Source: a virus. From it: a DNA stretch of 24,561 nt. Below, one piece after another: positions 14,154-22,040 of the stretch (position 1 is the first letter of the stretch; the number at the start of each line of letters is the position of its first letter). Made by a program: the position numbers and the translations under genes. Location: positions 1 to 24,561 of IMG/VR virus record IMGVR_UViG_3300012954_000074; one strand, written 5' to 3'. The notes beneath the pieces are model-generated. The model saw only the letters and a program-made list of their open reading frames with translations. It was not told where the DNA came from and did no database searches.

Positions 14154-14963
14154 TTAAAGCTTCCAATCGGCAGGATTTCTGCCCGCCTCTTTGATAAAAC
14201 GACGCGCTTTTTCAGGGTCGTTCTTGATCAATCTTGATTGAGCTGTTACAGCACCATATTGCTGCTTAAATGGGTTAGGCTCATTGCTGCCTGCACCCTG
14301 ATTAGAGCCGCTTACACCTGCCCCAGTGCTTGCTGGATATAGGTAGCTGCGCTTCTCTTTAAAAAAGGTTTTGAAATACTCCTCAGACTGCATGTATTCA
14401 CCCGCCCTATCGGACTGCGAACTAATTAAAATTCCACCTGAATTGTCTCTAAAACCCCATTTGCCATCTTGGTCTTTTTGAATCTCTTGTTCTGCTAATG
14501 CTACTGCATCGCCTACAGCCTCATTTCTTACACCAGCCGCAATTGCAGCATTTTTCAGGCCATCAATGACTGTATATTGGTAAAGCTGTTTATCCCTTTC
14601 CTGAATAACCAACTCAAGCTCAGCAACCTTAGAATCTCTGTCTTCAATTGCTTTCTTAAAACGCCTTTGCTCAGCATCTTTTACGCCTTGTATAGCTTTC
14701 TCAAGATCGCCATTTTCAATAGCTTGCTTTTGCTCCTGAGTTTCAGCTTTTTCTGCTAATTCTTGCAGCTTACTAAGATCAATACCTTCAAACTGCTTAA
14801 GCTTGTCGGTAGCTGCCTTTTTTTCTGCCTTTAAATCAGCATTATTGCGCTTTAACCCCTCAACTTGCTTTGTTACTGCATCCTTAATGGCTGCATCTAA
14901 CTCTGCTTGTGTAAAGGTTGATTCGGTAGCTTCTGCTACTTCTTTTTTTTCGTCTTCTGACAT
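14154..14963 (-). CDS. capsid scaffold protein
   Basis: A 269-residue protein that is almost entirely charged coiled-coil: TQAELDAAIKDAVTKQVEGL, DLKAEKKAATDKLKQFEG and a long KAIEDRDSKVAELELVIQER helix. This is the standard composition of phage scaffolds that guide procapsid assembly, and it lies directly before the capsid gene. The start is ATG 14963, with AGGAG about 8 bases upstream. An in-frame ATG at 14999 would add a basic, poorly supported extension. The C-terminal region (DPEKARRFIKEAGRNPADWK) resembles the capsid-binding helix-turn-helix of scaffolds. Confidence 0.8.
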   Translation of the reverse strand: MSEDEKKEVAEATESTFTQAELDAAIKDAVTKQVEGLKRNNADLKAEKKAATDKLKQFEGIDLSKLQELAEKAETQEQKQAIENGDLEKAIQGVKDAEQRRFKKAIEDRDSKVAELELVIQERDKQLYQYTVIDGLKNAAIAAGVRNEAVGDAVALAEQEIQKDQDGKWGFRDNSGGILISSQSDRAGEYMQSEEYFKTFFKEKRSYLYPASTGAGVSGSNQGAGSNEPNPFKQQYGAVTAQSRLIKNDPEKARRFIKEAGRNPADWKL

Positions 14964-15052
14964 TTGTTTACTCCTGTGTTGTTGTTGAATTTTACGCACA
15001 AGTAATCGCCCCCAGCGTCTGCTGTGTGGTCATTAATCACTTGATAAAATTG

Positions 15053-16150
15053 CTAAATTTCAGCCAGCCTAAAAGCCTCTGGCTCTCGTTTCATAAGCTG
15101 ACTTAAGTTTAAGGTGTTACCCTTACGATCTACAAACTTGTCTACACTAAGATTACCTTGCCTAAACAACTTTGCCTTTGTTTTACCCAAAACCTCCTCA
15201 GCGGTTTCTAATGGCTGTTTTGATAACCATTGCCCATATGATAGAGTATCGGGTATTTTACCATCTAGCGCTTGTTTCTGGCCTTTTGTAAGACCATCTA
15301 CACCCAAGCTTCTATAACTATAAAGCACTGGTATGCGCGTACTCCGGCAATTAATGTGCAAAGGTGGGAATTGCCCCTCCCCTACTTTATAAATAGTACC
15401 ATCTAAACTAGCGCATATATGACTTGTTGCACTGTCCAGTACGGCACGATAAATCTCTTCTTTAACTAGGTCGCTGTTAGCCATGTAGGCCGCACTGCGA
15501 GCTTTGTTAGCTGTATGATTAACTGCAGTTCTTATATATACCGCAGCTGTAACTATACTTGCTCGCAAAGCCTCTTGCTTTACCCTGCTAACTACCTGCC
15601 TATCTGATTCAGCATTTAATAACCCAGATTTAACTGAATTATTTATTGCTTGAGCTTTACGCTCTGGCCACCTTTCTAAAAAAGGTTTTAATCTAACCAC
15701 ATCATCAGAGCGCTTATTATTAAGCAATGCTAATGGTGTAGCCCAAACTAGATTATTAATGTCTGTTTGTTTGGCAGTATTTACCGCTATACCTACAGGT
15801 GGTAGCGCCTTTTCTAAGCTGCGTTTAGCAAAATCTGCCTCATAGCTTGAAAACTCCCTTAATTCAACTGCAAGAGCATCACTAAATATTTTCTTAGCGC
15901 TTTCTTGCGTGGCTTTTAAAAAAGCTAAAAACGCTTTATGTGCATTTGTCTTAGCTGGTGAACCAGCTGCAACTATACTTCTATCTGCGCTTGATAGCCT
16001 AGCTAACCTAGTAGCCAATTTATCCGCTATTACAGAATCACCATCTTGCAATATTTTGGTAAACTTATTTACTAAGCCGCTAGCAAACCTCTGCAAATAA
16101 ATTTGATGCCTAGTGCCGAAGTCTAATAATACCTCGTTACTTGTCTGCAT
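15053..16150 (-). CDS. Mu gpF-type head morphogenesis protein
   Basis: A 365-residue protein with the diagnostic C-terminal motif of the Mu gpF / SPP1 gp7 minor head family: AVLDSATSHICASLDGTIY, then GQFPPLHINCRSTRIPVLY, with the conserved C, D-G, H and C-R positions. The upstream part is helical. The family acts in head assembly near the portal, often carried inside the capsid. In most phages the gene follows the portal directly; here a plus-strand cassette of over 400 bases separates the two. Confidence 0.85.
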   Translation of the reverse strand: MQTSNEVLLDFGTRHQIYLQRFASGLVNKFTKILQDGDSVIADKLATRLARLSSADRSIVAAGSPAKTNAHKAFLAFLKATQESAKKIFSDALAVELREFSSYEADFAKRSLEKALPPVGIAVNTAKQTDINNLVWATPLALLNNKRSDDVVRLKPFLERWPERKAQAINNSVKSGLLNAESDRQVVSRVKQEALRASIVTAAVYIRTAVNHTANKARSAAYMANSDLVKEEIYRAVLDSATSHICASLDGTIYKVGEGQFPPLHINCRSTRIPVLYSYRSLGVDGLTKGQKQALDGKIPDTLSYGQWLSKQPLETAEEVLGKTKAKLFRQGNLSVDKFVDRKGNTLNLSQLMKREPEAFRLAEI

Positions 16151-16169
16151 CTAACTCTCTAGGCTTAAT

Positions 16170-16197
16170 AGTTTTTTAAGTGATTTTATGTTATAAT
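16170..16197 (+). promoter_or_regulatory. extended -10 promoter of the zinc-ribbon cassette
   Basis: TATAAT (16192-16197) preceded by TG plus one base forms a near-perfect extended -10, with only a weak -35 region. It points away from the gpF-type gene and towards the zinc-ribbon gene, opposite to all neighbouring phage genes. The expected transcript start is near 16204. Confidence 0.65.
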
Positions 16198-16202
16198 GCT
16201 TC

Positions 16203-16440
16203 TGTAACTTTGCTTCTGCTTTACATCTCCTGAAACGATAGGGAGGTGGCTTGAGTTTATCTCAAGTACACAAGGAAAGTAGAAGCTGTTGTCAATCTGC
16301 CCCGCTTGGGGCTTTAGGGTTTAAGTTATCTGAACCCATGGTGCAAGGACATCAGAAGTGCAAATAGCACAACAGATAGCAAATACTAGGCAAGGAATTA
16401 ACCTTGCTCCAGCCACTCATTATGGGTGGAAGGAGGCCTT
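16203..16440 (+). ncRNA. structured leader or non-coding RNA upstream of the zinc-ribbon gene
   Basis: About 240 bases with dense, strong base pairing. Positions 16212-16222 pair perfectly (11 bp) with 16276-16286, closing a three-way junction with hairpins 16225-16247 and 16249-16267. Then GCCCC-GCTT-GGGGC, an 8-bp stem 16325-16332/16373-16380 enclosing 16358-16370, a GCAAGG/CCTTGC hairpin (16390-16407), and a 7-bp stem 16413-16429 ending one base before AGGAGG (16431-16436). No known riboswitch or ncRNA family is recognised. The last hairpin could expose or hide the ribosome-binding site. Confidence 0.6.
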
Positions 16441-16575
16441 ATGGGGCCTTTTTACTTTAAACCGGCTAAAAAGCCGGAAAAAAGAGGGTGCGCCAAATGC
16501 GGCGCCCCTTCTAGCACACCACTGTGTGATACGTGTGCTAGAGAAACTCTAGGTCTTCCTCCGAGGAAGGCCTAG
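16441..16575 (+). CDS. 44-residue zinc-ribbon miniprotein
   Basis: A short protein: a basic N-terminus (MGPFYFKPAKKPEKRG), then CAKCGAPSSTPLCDTCARE, two CxxC knuckles eight residues apart, the pattern of a zinc ribbon. AGGAGG lies 4 bases before the ATG. It has its own promoter and terminator on the strand opposite the phage late genes. The coding sequence is itself full of hairpins: CTAGCACAC / GTGTGCTAG at 16511-16541, CTAGAG / CTCTAG, and an 11-bp stem 16549-16575 over the stop codon. Protein and RNA may therefore both matter. Small zinc proteins in phages include regulators such as Mu Com, but no specific homology is seen. Confidence 0.65.
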   Translation: MGPFYFKPAKKPEKRGCAKCGAPSSTPLCDTCARETLGLPPRKA

Positions 16576-16582
16576 GGTTTTT

Positions 16583-16613
16583 ACCCCCTACCTTGTGAGG
16601 GGGTATTTTTTTT
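16583..16613 (+). terminator. strong terminator of the zinc-ribbon cassette
   Basis: ACCCCCT, an 8-base loop and AGGGGGT are followed by A and eight Ts. It ends the plus-strand transcript 2 bases before the converging portal gene. No T-run follows on the minus strand, so late phage transcription can pass. Confidence 0.9.
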
Positions 16614-16615
16614 AT

Positions 16616-17995
16616 TTACAGTAAGTTAGTATCACTCTCAACGCGCTCTTGTATCTCTTCATTACTGGTTTTTTGAGCTATTATACCAGCATCACGTAAA
16701 TTATTACGGTATGTATTAATATCAATTATACCGCCATTGTAAGCGGCTTGTAGTGCAGTAATCTCTTGTGGATTGAGCTTTCTATCAAAAAACTCTTTAC
16801 ATAGCTCAAAGCTAAACTCCTCTGGCTTATAACCAGCCCACTCTGCCCATATTCGTAAGGCCTTTGTTAAAGCATCGCTAATATTACCTGCTAATGCATC
16901 TAAAGTAGCTACATGGCCACCTTGTGCAATTATAGCCGTTTCAGCAGCTGTATTAACCAAGTTACCACTAGATATTAAACCAGCCTTTAAAAGCATATCT
17001 TGCTTAATATCGTCTAACTCTTGTTGAAGCTTATCAGCACCAACTCCGCTTATCTCAGCAAATTTTATCTCACTATTACCCGGTAATATACCGCCATTAC
17101 CACCCAGCTTTACGCTCATGTCCTTAAACATGTCTTTATAGTCCTCAGGGCATGAATCTAGTGCAATAACATCTAGTGCAATATATGGAGTTGCCAATGC
17201 AGTTAAATGCAGTGTATGCCGCTTATCTGCACTTGTATTGTACCAAGCCTTAGCGTCGCTAGCTAATCCATATAATGGAGGCCTAGCAACATCACAATTA
17301 GCACCAAAAGGGCTAACAAATACAAAAGGTATATAATCTAACCTCTTACCAGCTATTGTTGGGTAAACTGGCTCACCTCTAACATATCTTGGCTTACCGG
17401 TAGTCTCATTTGATAACTCACACCTTTCAATTGCATATTGGCCGTTTTCATCAAGATATAGTAATAATCTGCATTTTGAATGACCATCTTCTAGCAGTGG
17501 GCAACATTCACGCTGCTCTTCTAAAACTAATAACTTTAATTGGCCGTTAACCTGATGCCAATGTTTTATGCTAAATACATCATAAGAAACTATCTTAGGA
17601 TGGCCTAGCTCTTCATCAAAATCTACTAACAAACCATGCCTAGCATAACTAGCTACATCAGCTGTTAGCTTTCTAGCAAGGTCATTTATATCAACACCTA
17701 TACCGCCTAAATTACCAGGCAACTCAACACCATCAGACAATTTAATTGTAGGGTCTTTTTTAAACAGCCTACCAACTAAGGTAATAATACTAGTGGCCGT
17801 TATATCTAAAAATCTAGCGCGGCTTTTGTACTCATCATATGCCCCCTCATCCATTCCACTTGGTTTAGGCAGGTAAGGAATGCCATTTTCTTTTATAACA
17901 CATTCACCATCTAATACGTCACGGATTAGCTCCCAACACTCACAATATTTAGTATACTGCGAATGCTCCTCGCCTATGTGATCTTCCCGTATCAT
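16616..17995 (-). CDS. phage portal protein (DUF4055 type)
   Basis: A 459-residue protein in the portal position after terL. Signature regions are YDEYKSRARFLDITATSIIT, LVGRLFKKDPTIKL, DINDLARKLTADVASYARHG followed by LLVDF, and a C-terminal AETAIIAQGGHVATLDALAG segment, all typical of the DUF4055 portal-like family. The dodecameric portal is the DNA entry ring. The ATG at 17995 is preferred over a TTG at 18007; either overlaps the end of terL by about 50 bases. It has about ten cysteines, including paired ones (YCECW, ECCPL). Confidence 0.8.
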   Translation of the reverse strand: MIREDHIGEEHSQYTKYCECWELIRDVLDGECVIKENGIPYLPKPSGMDEGAYDEYKSRARFLDITATSIITLVGRLFKKDPTIKLSDGVELPGNLGGIGVDINDLARKLTADVASYARHGLLVDFDEELGHPKIVSYDVFSIKHWHQVNGQLKLLVLEEQRECCPLLEDGHSKCRLLLYLDENGQYAIERCELSNETTGKPRYVRGEPVYPTIAGKRLDYIPFVFVSPFGANCDVARPPLYGLASDAKAWYNTSADKRHTLHLTALATPYIALDVIALDSCPEDYKDMFKDMSVKLGGNGGILPGNSEIKFAEISGVGADKLQQELDDIKQDMLLKAGLISSGNLVNTAAETAIIAQGGHVATLDALAGNISDALTKALRIWAEWAGYKPEEFSFELCKEFFDRKLNPQEITALQAAYNGGIIDINTYRNNLRDAGIIAQKTSNEEIQERVESDTNLL

Positions 17996-19352
17996 GTGAT
18001 GTATCAAATGTAAATTTAGGCATCTCCTTTAAGCCTTTAGGTGGCGCTGACATGTCAGCTATTGCGTCCATTGTTGGGTCTACTTGATCGTCATGCCTAC
18101 CTTGTGGAAATTGGCTAAATTCAGCTAAATACTCAGAAAGCCATGTGGCGTTTTTAGGCAAATAAACATATTCACTTTCTATCCACCCTAACACATCGTT
18201 AGCTCTTAATTGCTTATCTGTACTGCGCTTTATAGACTCCACAGGGAACCTAGCTTGGTGTTTAATTGCTTGTATTAAGCCAGTGCCACTAACTTTATCC
18301 TCAATGGCCATTCCTCTAAGTTTTGCAGGATTAGCACCATAATGCTTTTGCCAAAATGCAACCGCCTGTGTATGTAATTGTGGGGCTTCCCACTTACCCC
18401 TAATTTGATCAATCAGGTAAATCTTGCCATTTTTACCCTTGCCCCAGCATTGAAATACTGAGTAATCATTAGACTGCCCTGTCTTTTGAGCTGTATCAGC
18501 GTATATTTTGCGATACTCTAATTCAGGTAGTACATCGTAATATTGCCACCACTCAGCTTTGAACATCTGGCCTTCTGGCTTAACCTTCCAGTTACCCTCT
18601 AACAACCTCTTACGCTCAACTTCAGGTAATGCCTTTAAATTTGCTATATAGCTAGGATCATTCTTTAATAAGATTTCGTTATCTTGGATTGTAGCATTTA
18701 TAAATGTAAAACTCTTAGGCTCACAATCACTACCAAATTGCTCAATAAGTGGGTCTCTGCTATCTGCCCAGTGTAATACCCCATTATTCCTAACAAAGTA
18801 CCTTACCACTCCACTACGCTCTGGAATCGCATAACCATCTTTACCAATCCACCAATCTATTAGATCTAGTACCCAACCATCCTCTGGGTTAGTCGTAGCT
18901 CTTATATATGGCTTTATTCCGCATACACTACGATTGCGGCTTAACATGTACCAAAATTGACTCTCAGTAAAATGCGTCAATTCATCAAATATTATCAAAG
19001 GTATTTGTGACCCCTGATAATCTAGTTTATTTTTTTCATGCTCTAAATGGGCAAACTTAACTTTATTGCTATTATCAAAATGCCACTCAAGCACACTCTC
19101 TTTTGGTTGAGCACCTAATAACGGGTAAATATTACTAGAAGTATCCCACAAACCACCTTCATTTCTTATTTGTGGACTAGTGCGTCTAAATATTACCGCA
19201 CCAAAACCTTTAACCGTTGTTATATGCCTTAATACCTCAATAAGTATTGCATATGATTTACCACCACCTGCTGCACCGCCATATATAGCTATATCAGCAC
19301 TTGTGTTTATAAAATCACTTTGCGCTCCCTCCTGGGCCCTTATCTCTACCAT
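17949..19352 (-). CDS. terL: terminase large subunit
   Basis: A 467-residue packaging motor with an ATPase domain (Walker A GGAAGGGKSYAI near residues 25-36; Walker B IPLIIFDELTHF near residues 119-130) followed by a C-terminal nuclease domain (IYADTAQKTG, MAIEDKVSGTGLIQ, GRHDDQVDPTMDAIADM) carrying the expected acidic residues. All key residues look present. It docks on the portal and pumps DNA into the procapsid. Its 5' end overlaps the small terminase gene by 38 bases and its 3' end overlaps the portal gene. Confidence 0.95.
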   Translation of the reverse strand: MVEIRAQEGAQSDFINTSADIAIYGGAAGGGKSYAILIEVLRHITTVKGFGAVIFRRTSPQIRNEGGLWDTSSNIYPLLGAQPKESVLEWHFDNSNKVKFAHLEHEKNKLDYQGSQIPLIIFDELTHFTESQFWYMLSRNRSVCGIKPYIRATTNPEDGWVLDLIDWWIGKDGYAIPERSGVVRYFVRNNGVLHWADSRDPLIEQFGSDCEPKSFTFINATIQDNEILLKNDPSYIANLKALPEVERKRLLEGNWKVKPEGQMFKAEWWQYYDVLPELEYRKIYADTAQKTGQSNDYSVFQCWGKGKNGKIYLIDQIRGKWEAPQLHTQAVAFWQKHYGANPAKLRGMAIEDKVSGTGLIQAIKHQARFPVESIKRSTDKQLRANDVLGWIESEYVYLPKNATWLSEYLAEFSQFPQGRHDDQVDPTMDAIADMSAPPKGLKEMPKFTFDTSHDTGRSHRRGAFAVY

Positions 19353-19680
19353 TATCGCCTAATATTACTACCGCTCCTGCGGCTTTTAATTCCGATCCAT
19401 CTTTTCCGGTAAGTTCAGTAGTATTAACTGCCCTCCCCTCTAGCTGGTCTATCATGTACTTAAGCATATCCTTATCGCCTTCTAGCGCTTTGTCATATGC
19501 TATACTAAGCAAGGCCTCTACAGCCTTAGTGCCCTTAGCCTCTAAAATCTTAGCTTTTATATTATTAGCCTTCCTAGCTTCCACACTTTTAGCTTGAGCC
19601 TCTCTAGGGTCTATCTGCCCCTCACTCCCAAAAGGTATATGATTAATATCTTTCATGGCTAAATTACGGCTAATAGCCAT
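19315..19680 (-). CDS. terS: terminase small subunit
   Basis: A 121-residue protein directly before and overlapping terL. It has a basic helical middle (AQAKSVEARKANNIKAKILE), a conserved helical pair (GTKAVEALLSIAYDKALEGD, MLKYMIDQLEGRAV) and a flexible Gly-rich C-terminus. This suits a small terminase that recognises the packaging site. Assignment rests on length, charge pattern and position. The ATG overlaps the stop of the small gene upstream (TAATG). Confidence 0.7.
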   Translation of the reverse strand: MAISRNLAMKDINHIPFGSEGQIDPREAQAKSVEARKANNIKAKILEAKGTKAVEALLSIAYDKALEGDKDMLKYMIDQLEGRAVNTTELTGKDGSELKAAGAVVILGDNGRDKGPGGSAK

Positions 19681-19853
19681 TAATCATCAAGTAAGTCACT
19701 TAATAAATCTAACCCCTCTGATACCCCATAAGCACCTATAGCCGCTGAACCAACTTTGGCAACATCTCGCTTACTTGGTGCTTCACCTTCAAAAAAATCA
19801 TCTACAATATTGCACCCACTTTCTATAACATCTTCAAATATACTAAAAACCAC
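19680..19853 (-). CDS. 57-residue acidic protein before the terminase genes (GTG start)
   Basis: Unrecognised small protein (VFSIFEDVIESGCNIVDDFF ... VGSAAIGAYGVSEGLDLL ... DD). The GTG start has AAAGG 6 bases upstream, and the stop is coupled to terS by TAATG. The Gly/Ala-rich middle could form a short hydrophobic helix, while both ends are acidic. Such small genes before terS are often accessory packaging or hypothetical proteins. Confidence 0.55.
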   Translation of the reverse strand: MVFSIFEDVIESGCNIVDDFFEGEAPSKRDVAKVGSAAIGAYGVSEGLDLLSDLLDD

Positions 19854-19867
19854 AACTTACCTTTCAT

Positions 19868-19942
19868 TTAGATCAAACCTTTAACCTGCTCTAGCAATTC
19901 CTGCTCAGTACCATACCGAGATTCAAATTCTTTTTTGTTTAT
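19868..19942 (-). pseudogene. short ORF lacking a standard start codon (TAATA instead of TAATG)
   Basis: After the HNH stop codon a frame of 24 codons reads NKKEFESRYGTEQELLEQVK and ends at 19868. Its first codon is ATA, placed so that HNH stop and ORF start read TAATA, one base different from the TAATG used at five other junctions here. It is either a gene that lost its start by an ATG-to-ATA change, one using a rare ATA start, or a fragment left by insertion of the HNH gene. Confidence 0.4.
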
Positions 19943-20448
19943 TATACTTGCTTTATTACACGATAGTAATGAGTATTTGACATACCACCTTCCAACGCCT
20001 GACTTTTTGTGATTATTTTAGCCTTAACCTTATCCAAAAATTCTTTACTAAATTTTGAAAAATGATGCTCTACACCTCTTGAGTAATTACCGTGCAATTT
20101 ACGATCCCGATTGTTATTTAAGTGGGTGTCCCACCTCAAATTTGTTATATGGTTATTTAGAGAGTTACCATCATTATGACAACCTTCCATGTTTTTTGGG
20201 CATTTACCAACAAAAGCCTCTAATACCAGTCTATGTATAGCGAAAACTTTGTTAGTCTTTTTACTGCCTAATTTAACAAAAAGATAACCATCATTACAAT
20301 GAGGACGAAGCTTTCTTCTTTTGTAAGTTTGGCGCATTATTTGCCCATTAGAGTGTTTTTTTACAACTATCTGCTCTTTAGAGTACACAACCCCATCTTC
20401 AAACACTTCGTAGCACTTGCCGCCATAGCTAAAATCAATAAATTTCAT
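19942..20448 (-). CDS. HNH endonuclease (HNH_3 type, NUMOD4-like N-terminus)
   Basis: A 168-residue protein from ATG 20448; an upstream TTG at 20466 would add six residues. The N-terminal YEVFEDGVVYSKEQIVV fits a NUMOD4-like segment. The HNH core is clear: AIHRLVLEAFVG, then GCHNDGNSLNNHITNLRW, giving the H, N and H residues of HNH_3 nucleases. These cut DNA as free-standing homing enzymes or aid cos-type packaging. Its place just before the terminase genes fits either role. The C-terminal region (ITKSQALEGGMSNTHYYRVI) is probably a DNA-binding helix-turn-helix. Confidence 0.8.
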   Translation of the reverse strand: MKFIDFSYGGKCYEVFEDGVVYSKEQIVVKKHSNGQIMRQTYKRRKLRPHCNDGYLFVKLGSKKTNKVFAIHRLVLEAFVGKCPKNMEGCHNDGNSLNNHITNLRWDTHLNNNRDRKLHGNYSRGVEHHFSKFSKEFLDKVKAKIITKSQALEGGMSNTHYYRVIKQV

Positions 20449-20569
20449 ATATTTATAATGGTACAATACTATATACTAGACCAACCAACAAATAAAGAAT
20501 TATGGAGCGCAGACTGCTTTTAAATAAAACTATACATAGCCCAGCTAGTAATAACTAATAGGAGGTGTT

Positions 20570-20629
20570 ATGCGAAATTGGAGGACGCTAGACTATGTAC
20601 AGTGTTATCTCTTTTTAGGGGTTATGTAG
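20570..20629 (+). CDS. possible 19-residue plus-strand peptide
   Basis: AGGAGG lies five bases before an ATG that opens MRNWRTLDYVQCYLFLGVM and then a stop. The ribosome-binding site is excellent, but the frame is very short and overlaps the 3' end of a minus-strand gene. It may be a leader peptide or chance. Confidence 0.2.
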   Translation: MRNWRTLDYVQCYLFLGVM

Positions 20630-20766
20630 TTTTGCTTTATGCCTTGAGCTACATTTTTAGCAAATAACTTAGTTTGTGTAGCAGCTTGTTTAAATTGACC
20701 ATTAGCCACACTGCTAGCTGCACGCTTCGCATTTCTCCTAGCTCTAGCACATGCGGCACAACCCAT
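20605..20766 (-). CDS. 53-residue basic protein, unrecognised
   Basis: A small, strongly basic and Ala-rich protein beginning with a CxxC pair (MGCAACARARRNAKRAASSV) and ending ITPKKR. No family is recognised; the composition suggests nucleic-acid binding. It follows the second small membrane-protein gene by 8 bases, suggesting one transcript, and precedes the HNH gene. Confidence 0.5.
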   Translation of the reverse strand: MGCAACARARRNAKRAASSVANGQFKQAATQTKLFAKNVAQGIKQNYITPKKR

Positions 20767-20774
20767 AAATGTAA

Positions 20775-20945
20775 TTAGTTAAAAAATTTTGATATAGCGC
20801 CAAGAAGGAGGCTTAACCCAAAACAAGTAGAAACCACTAATAAGCATATAGAAACTACAGCAAGCATTTGGTCCCTTCTATTTTTAGGTAAATCAGAAAG
20901 TAGACTTTTCATATCTTGATAAAGTTCTAAAATTAGTGTATTCAT
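20775..20945 (-). CDS. 56-residue membrane miniprotein (hairpin-linked, copy 2)
   Basis: A charged N-terminal half (MNTLILELYQDMKSLLSDLP, KNRRDQ) is followed by one hydrophobic segment, about residues 28-51 (LAVVSICLLVVSTCFGLSLL), up to the C-terminus. It shares its plan and its upstream nested hairpin with the gene at 5266-5424, although residue identity is low. Probably a single-pass inner-membrane protein. No strong ribosome-binding site is seen. Confidence 0.55.
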   Translation of the reverse strand: MNTLILELYQDMKSLLSDLPKNRRDQMLAVVSICLLVVSTCFGLSLLLGAISKFFN

Positions 20946-20962
20946 TACTTACATAGATTTTA

Positions 20963-21006
20963 AACCTCGCCATATAGGGTTGCCGCCCTGGCGGGGTTTT
21001 TTATTG
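20963..21006. other. nested hairpin element, copy 2
   Basis: Outer stem AACCTCGCC / GGCGGGGTT and inner stem AGGG / CCCT around the loop TTGCCG, followed on the plus strand by TTTTTT. It matches copy 1 at 5438-5478 in plan and loop while the inner stem differs by a compensating pair change. It lies upstream of the second small membrane-protein gene. Confidence 0.6.
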
Positions 21007-21020
21007 CCAAATTCCACAAA

Positions 21021-21050
21021 CAAAAAAGCCCCACCAAAATGGCAGGGCTA
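21021..21050 (-). terminator. terminator of the 280-residue membrane-protein gene
   Basis: On the minus strand AGCCCTGCCA and TGGTGGGGCT pair over 10 bp with two G-T wobbles, followed by TTTTTTG. It lies about 90 bases past the stop codon at 21139. Confidence 0.85.
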
Positions 21051-21138
21051 AAATATGAAAATTAGAATCAGATTTTGGATACACTTCACCCTCACTGTTA
21101 AAGTCTATTTTAAAACACTAATATAAACTAGTCAAACA

Positions 21139-21981
21139 CTATTTATTAAAATCCCATTTGCCATCAAACCAATCACATAAATCATCAAAGCTATCACAGG
21201 CAATATTCCAGGCTTTTTGATTATAACCAATTGATGAATTGTCATTTTTAACAACCCAATCATCGTTTTTTGTTATGGCTATTTTCCAAACCACCTGCTG
21301 CGCGACTGGATTTGGTATAACTTCCCTCCATTGCCTAAAATGCTCTTCTGGATTGTAATTTGGATCAGAGCTAAAACTGGTAACCATTGCAGGTCGAGTA
21401 AGAGGCATACCACTCTGGCTCATACCCTTAAACTCATAGCCTAAGCTAACTAGCTTATCTTTTATAGAGTTAGCAAAATTAATTGATTCGGCATCGCCTA
21501 TAGTAACCATAGTTGAAAAGCTTTTTATACCATTGAAAGTAAAGCTCTGATGTAACATCTTCTCTAGCTCTGGTGTCATATGCCTTTGTACAGACTTATA
21601 ATTATTTATAGTAGTCTCGTTACCTATGTTCTCAAAACTATTCCTGTCACCACTTACATTGAAATGAATGTTTTTTCCCGCTTCTTCATGTATGTATTTG
21701 GAGATATTGTTAGAGGCCTCACTATTACTTTTTTGTAATGCATAACAAACAATCCAAGATATAAAAAAGATAGCAAGCAATATATAAGCATGCGTACGGC
21801 TCAGCTCAGTCAGAACAAAATCCCCTCCTCTAACACTTTGCACAACAGAAGGTAAAACTTGCATGCTTACAGCACAAATGGCTGTATAAAATACAGCACT
21901 AAAAAAAGGATTATCTAGGTTTATTTTATAAGGGGCTAACATAAGCGCAATAGATAAGGCAAGTTGTAAGTAAGGGGACAT
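21139..21981 (-). CDS. three-helix membrane protein with a soluble C-terminal domain, unrecognised
   Basis: A 280-residue protein from ATG 21981; a GTG at 21996 lies upstream of the AGGGAG ribosome-binding site and is less likely. Three hydrophobic segments occupy about residues 5-20, 28-48 and 62-82, followed by an Asn/Ser-rich linker and a cytoplasmic or periplasmic domain with a G-DAESINFANSIKDKL-LG pattern. A related pattern occurs in the truncated gene at 22041-22247, suggesting a mobile or duplicated domain. Its own terminator separates it from the phage. It could be a lysogenic-conversion or defence protein, but nothing specific supports that. Confidence 0.6.
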   Translation of the reverse strand: MSPYLQLALSIALMLAPYKINLDNPFFSAVFYTAICAVSMQVLPSVVQSVRGGDFVLTELSRTHAYILLAIFFISWIVCYALQKSNSEASNNISKYIHEEAGKNIHFNVSGDRNSFENIGNETTINNYKSVQRHMTPELEKMLHQSFTFNGIKSFSTMVTIGDAESINFANSIKDKLVSLGYEFKGMSQSGMPLTRPAMVTSFSSDPNYNPEEHFRQWREVIPNPVAQQVVWKIAITKNDDWVVKNDNSSIGYNQKAWNIACDSFDDLCDWFDGKWDFNK

Positions 21982-22040
21982 TTGCTCCCTATACACTGTA
22001 TGGCTTTTGGATCAATTCTGTATATCTGCAACATACTTGT

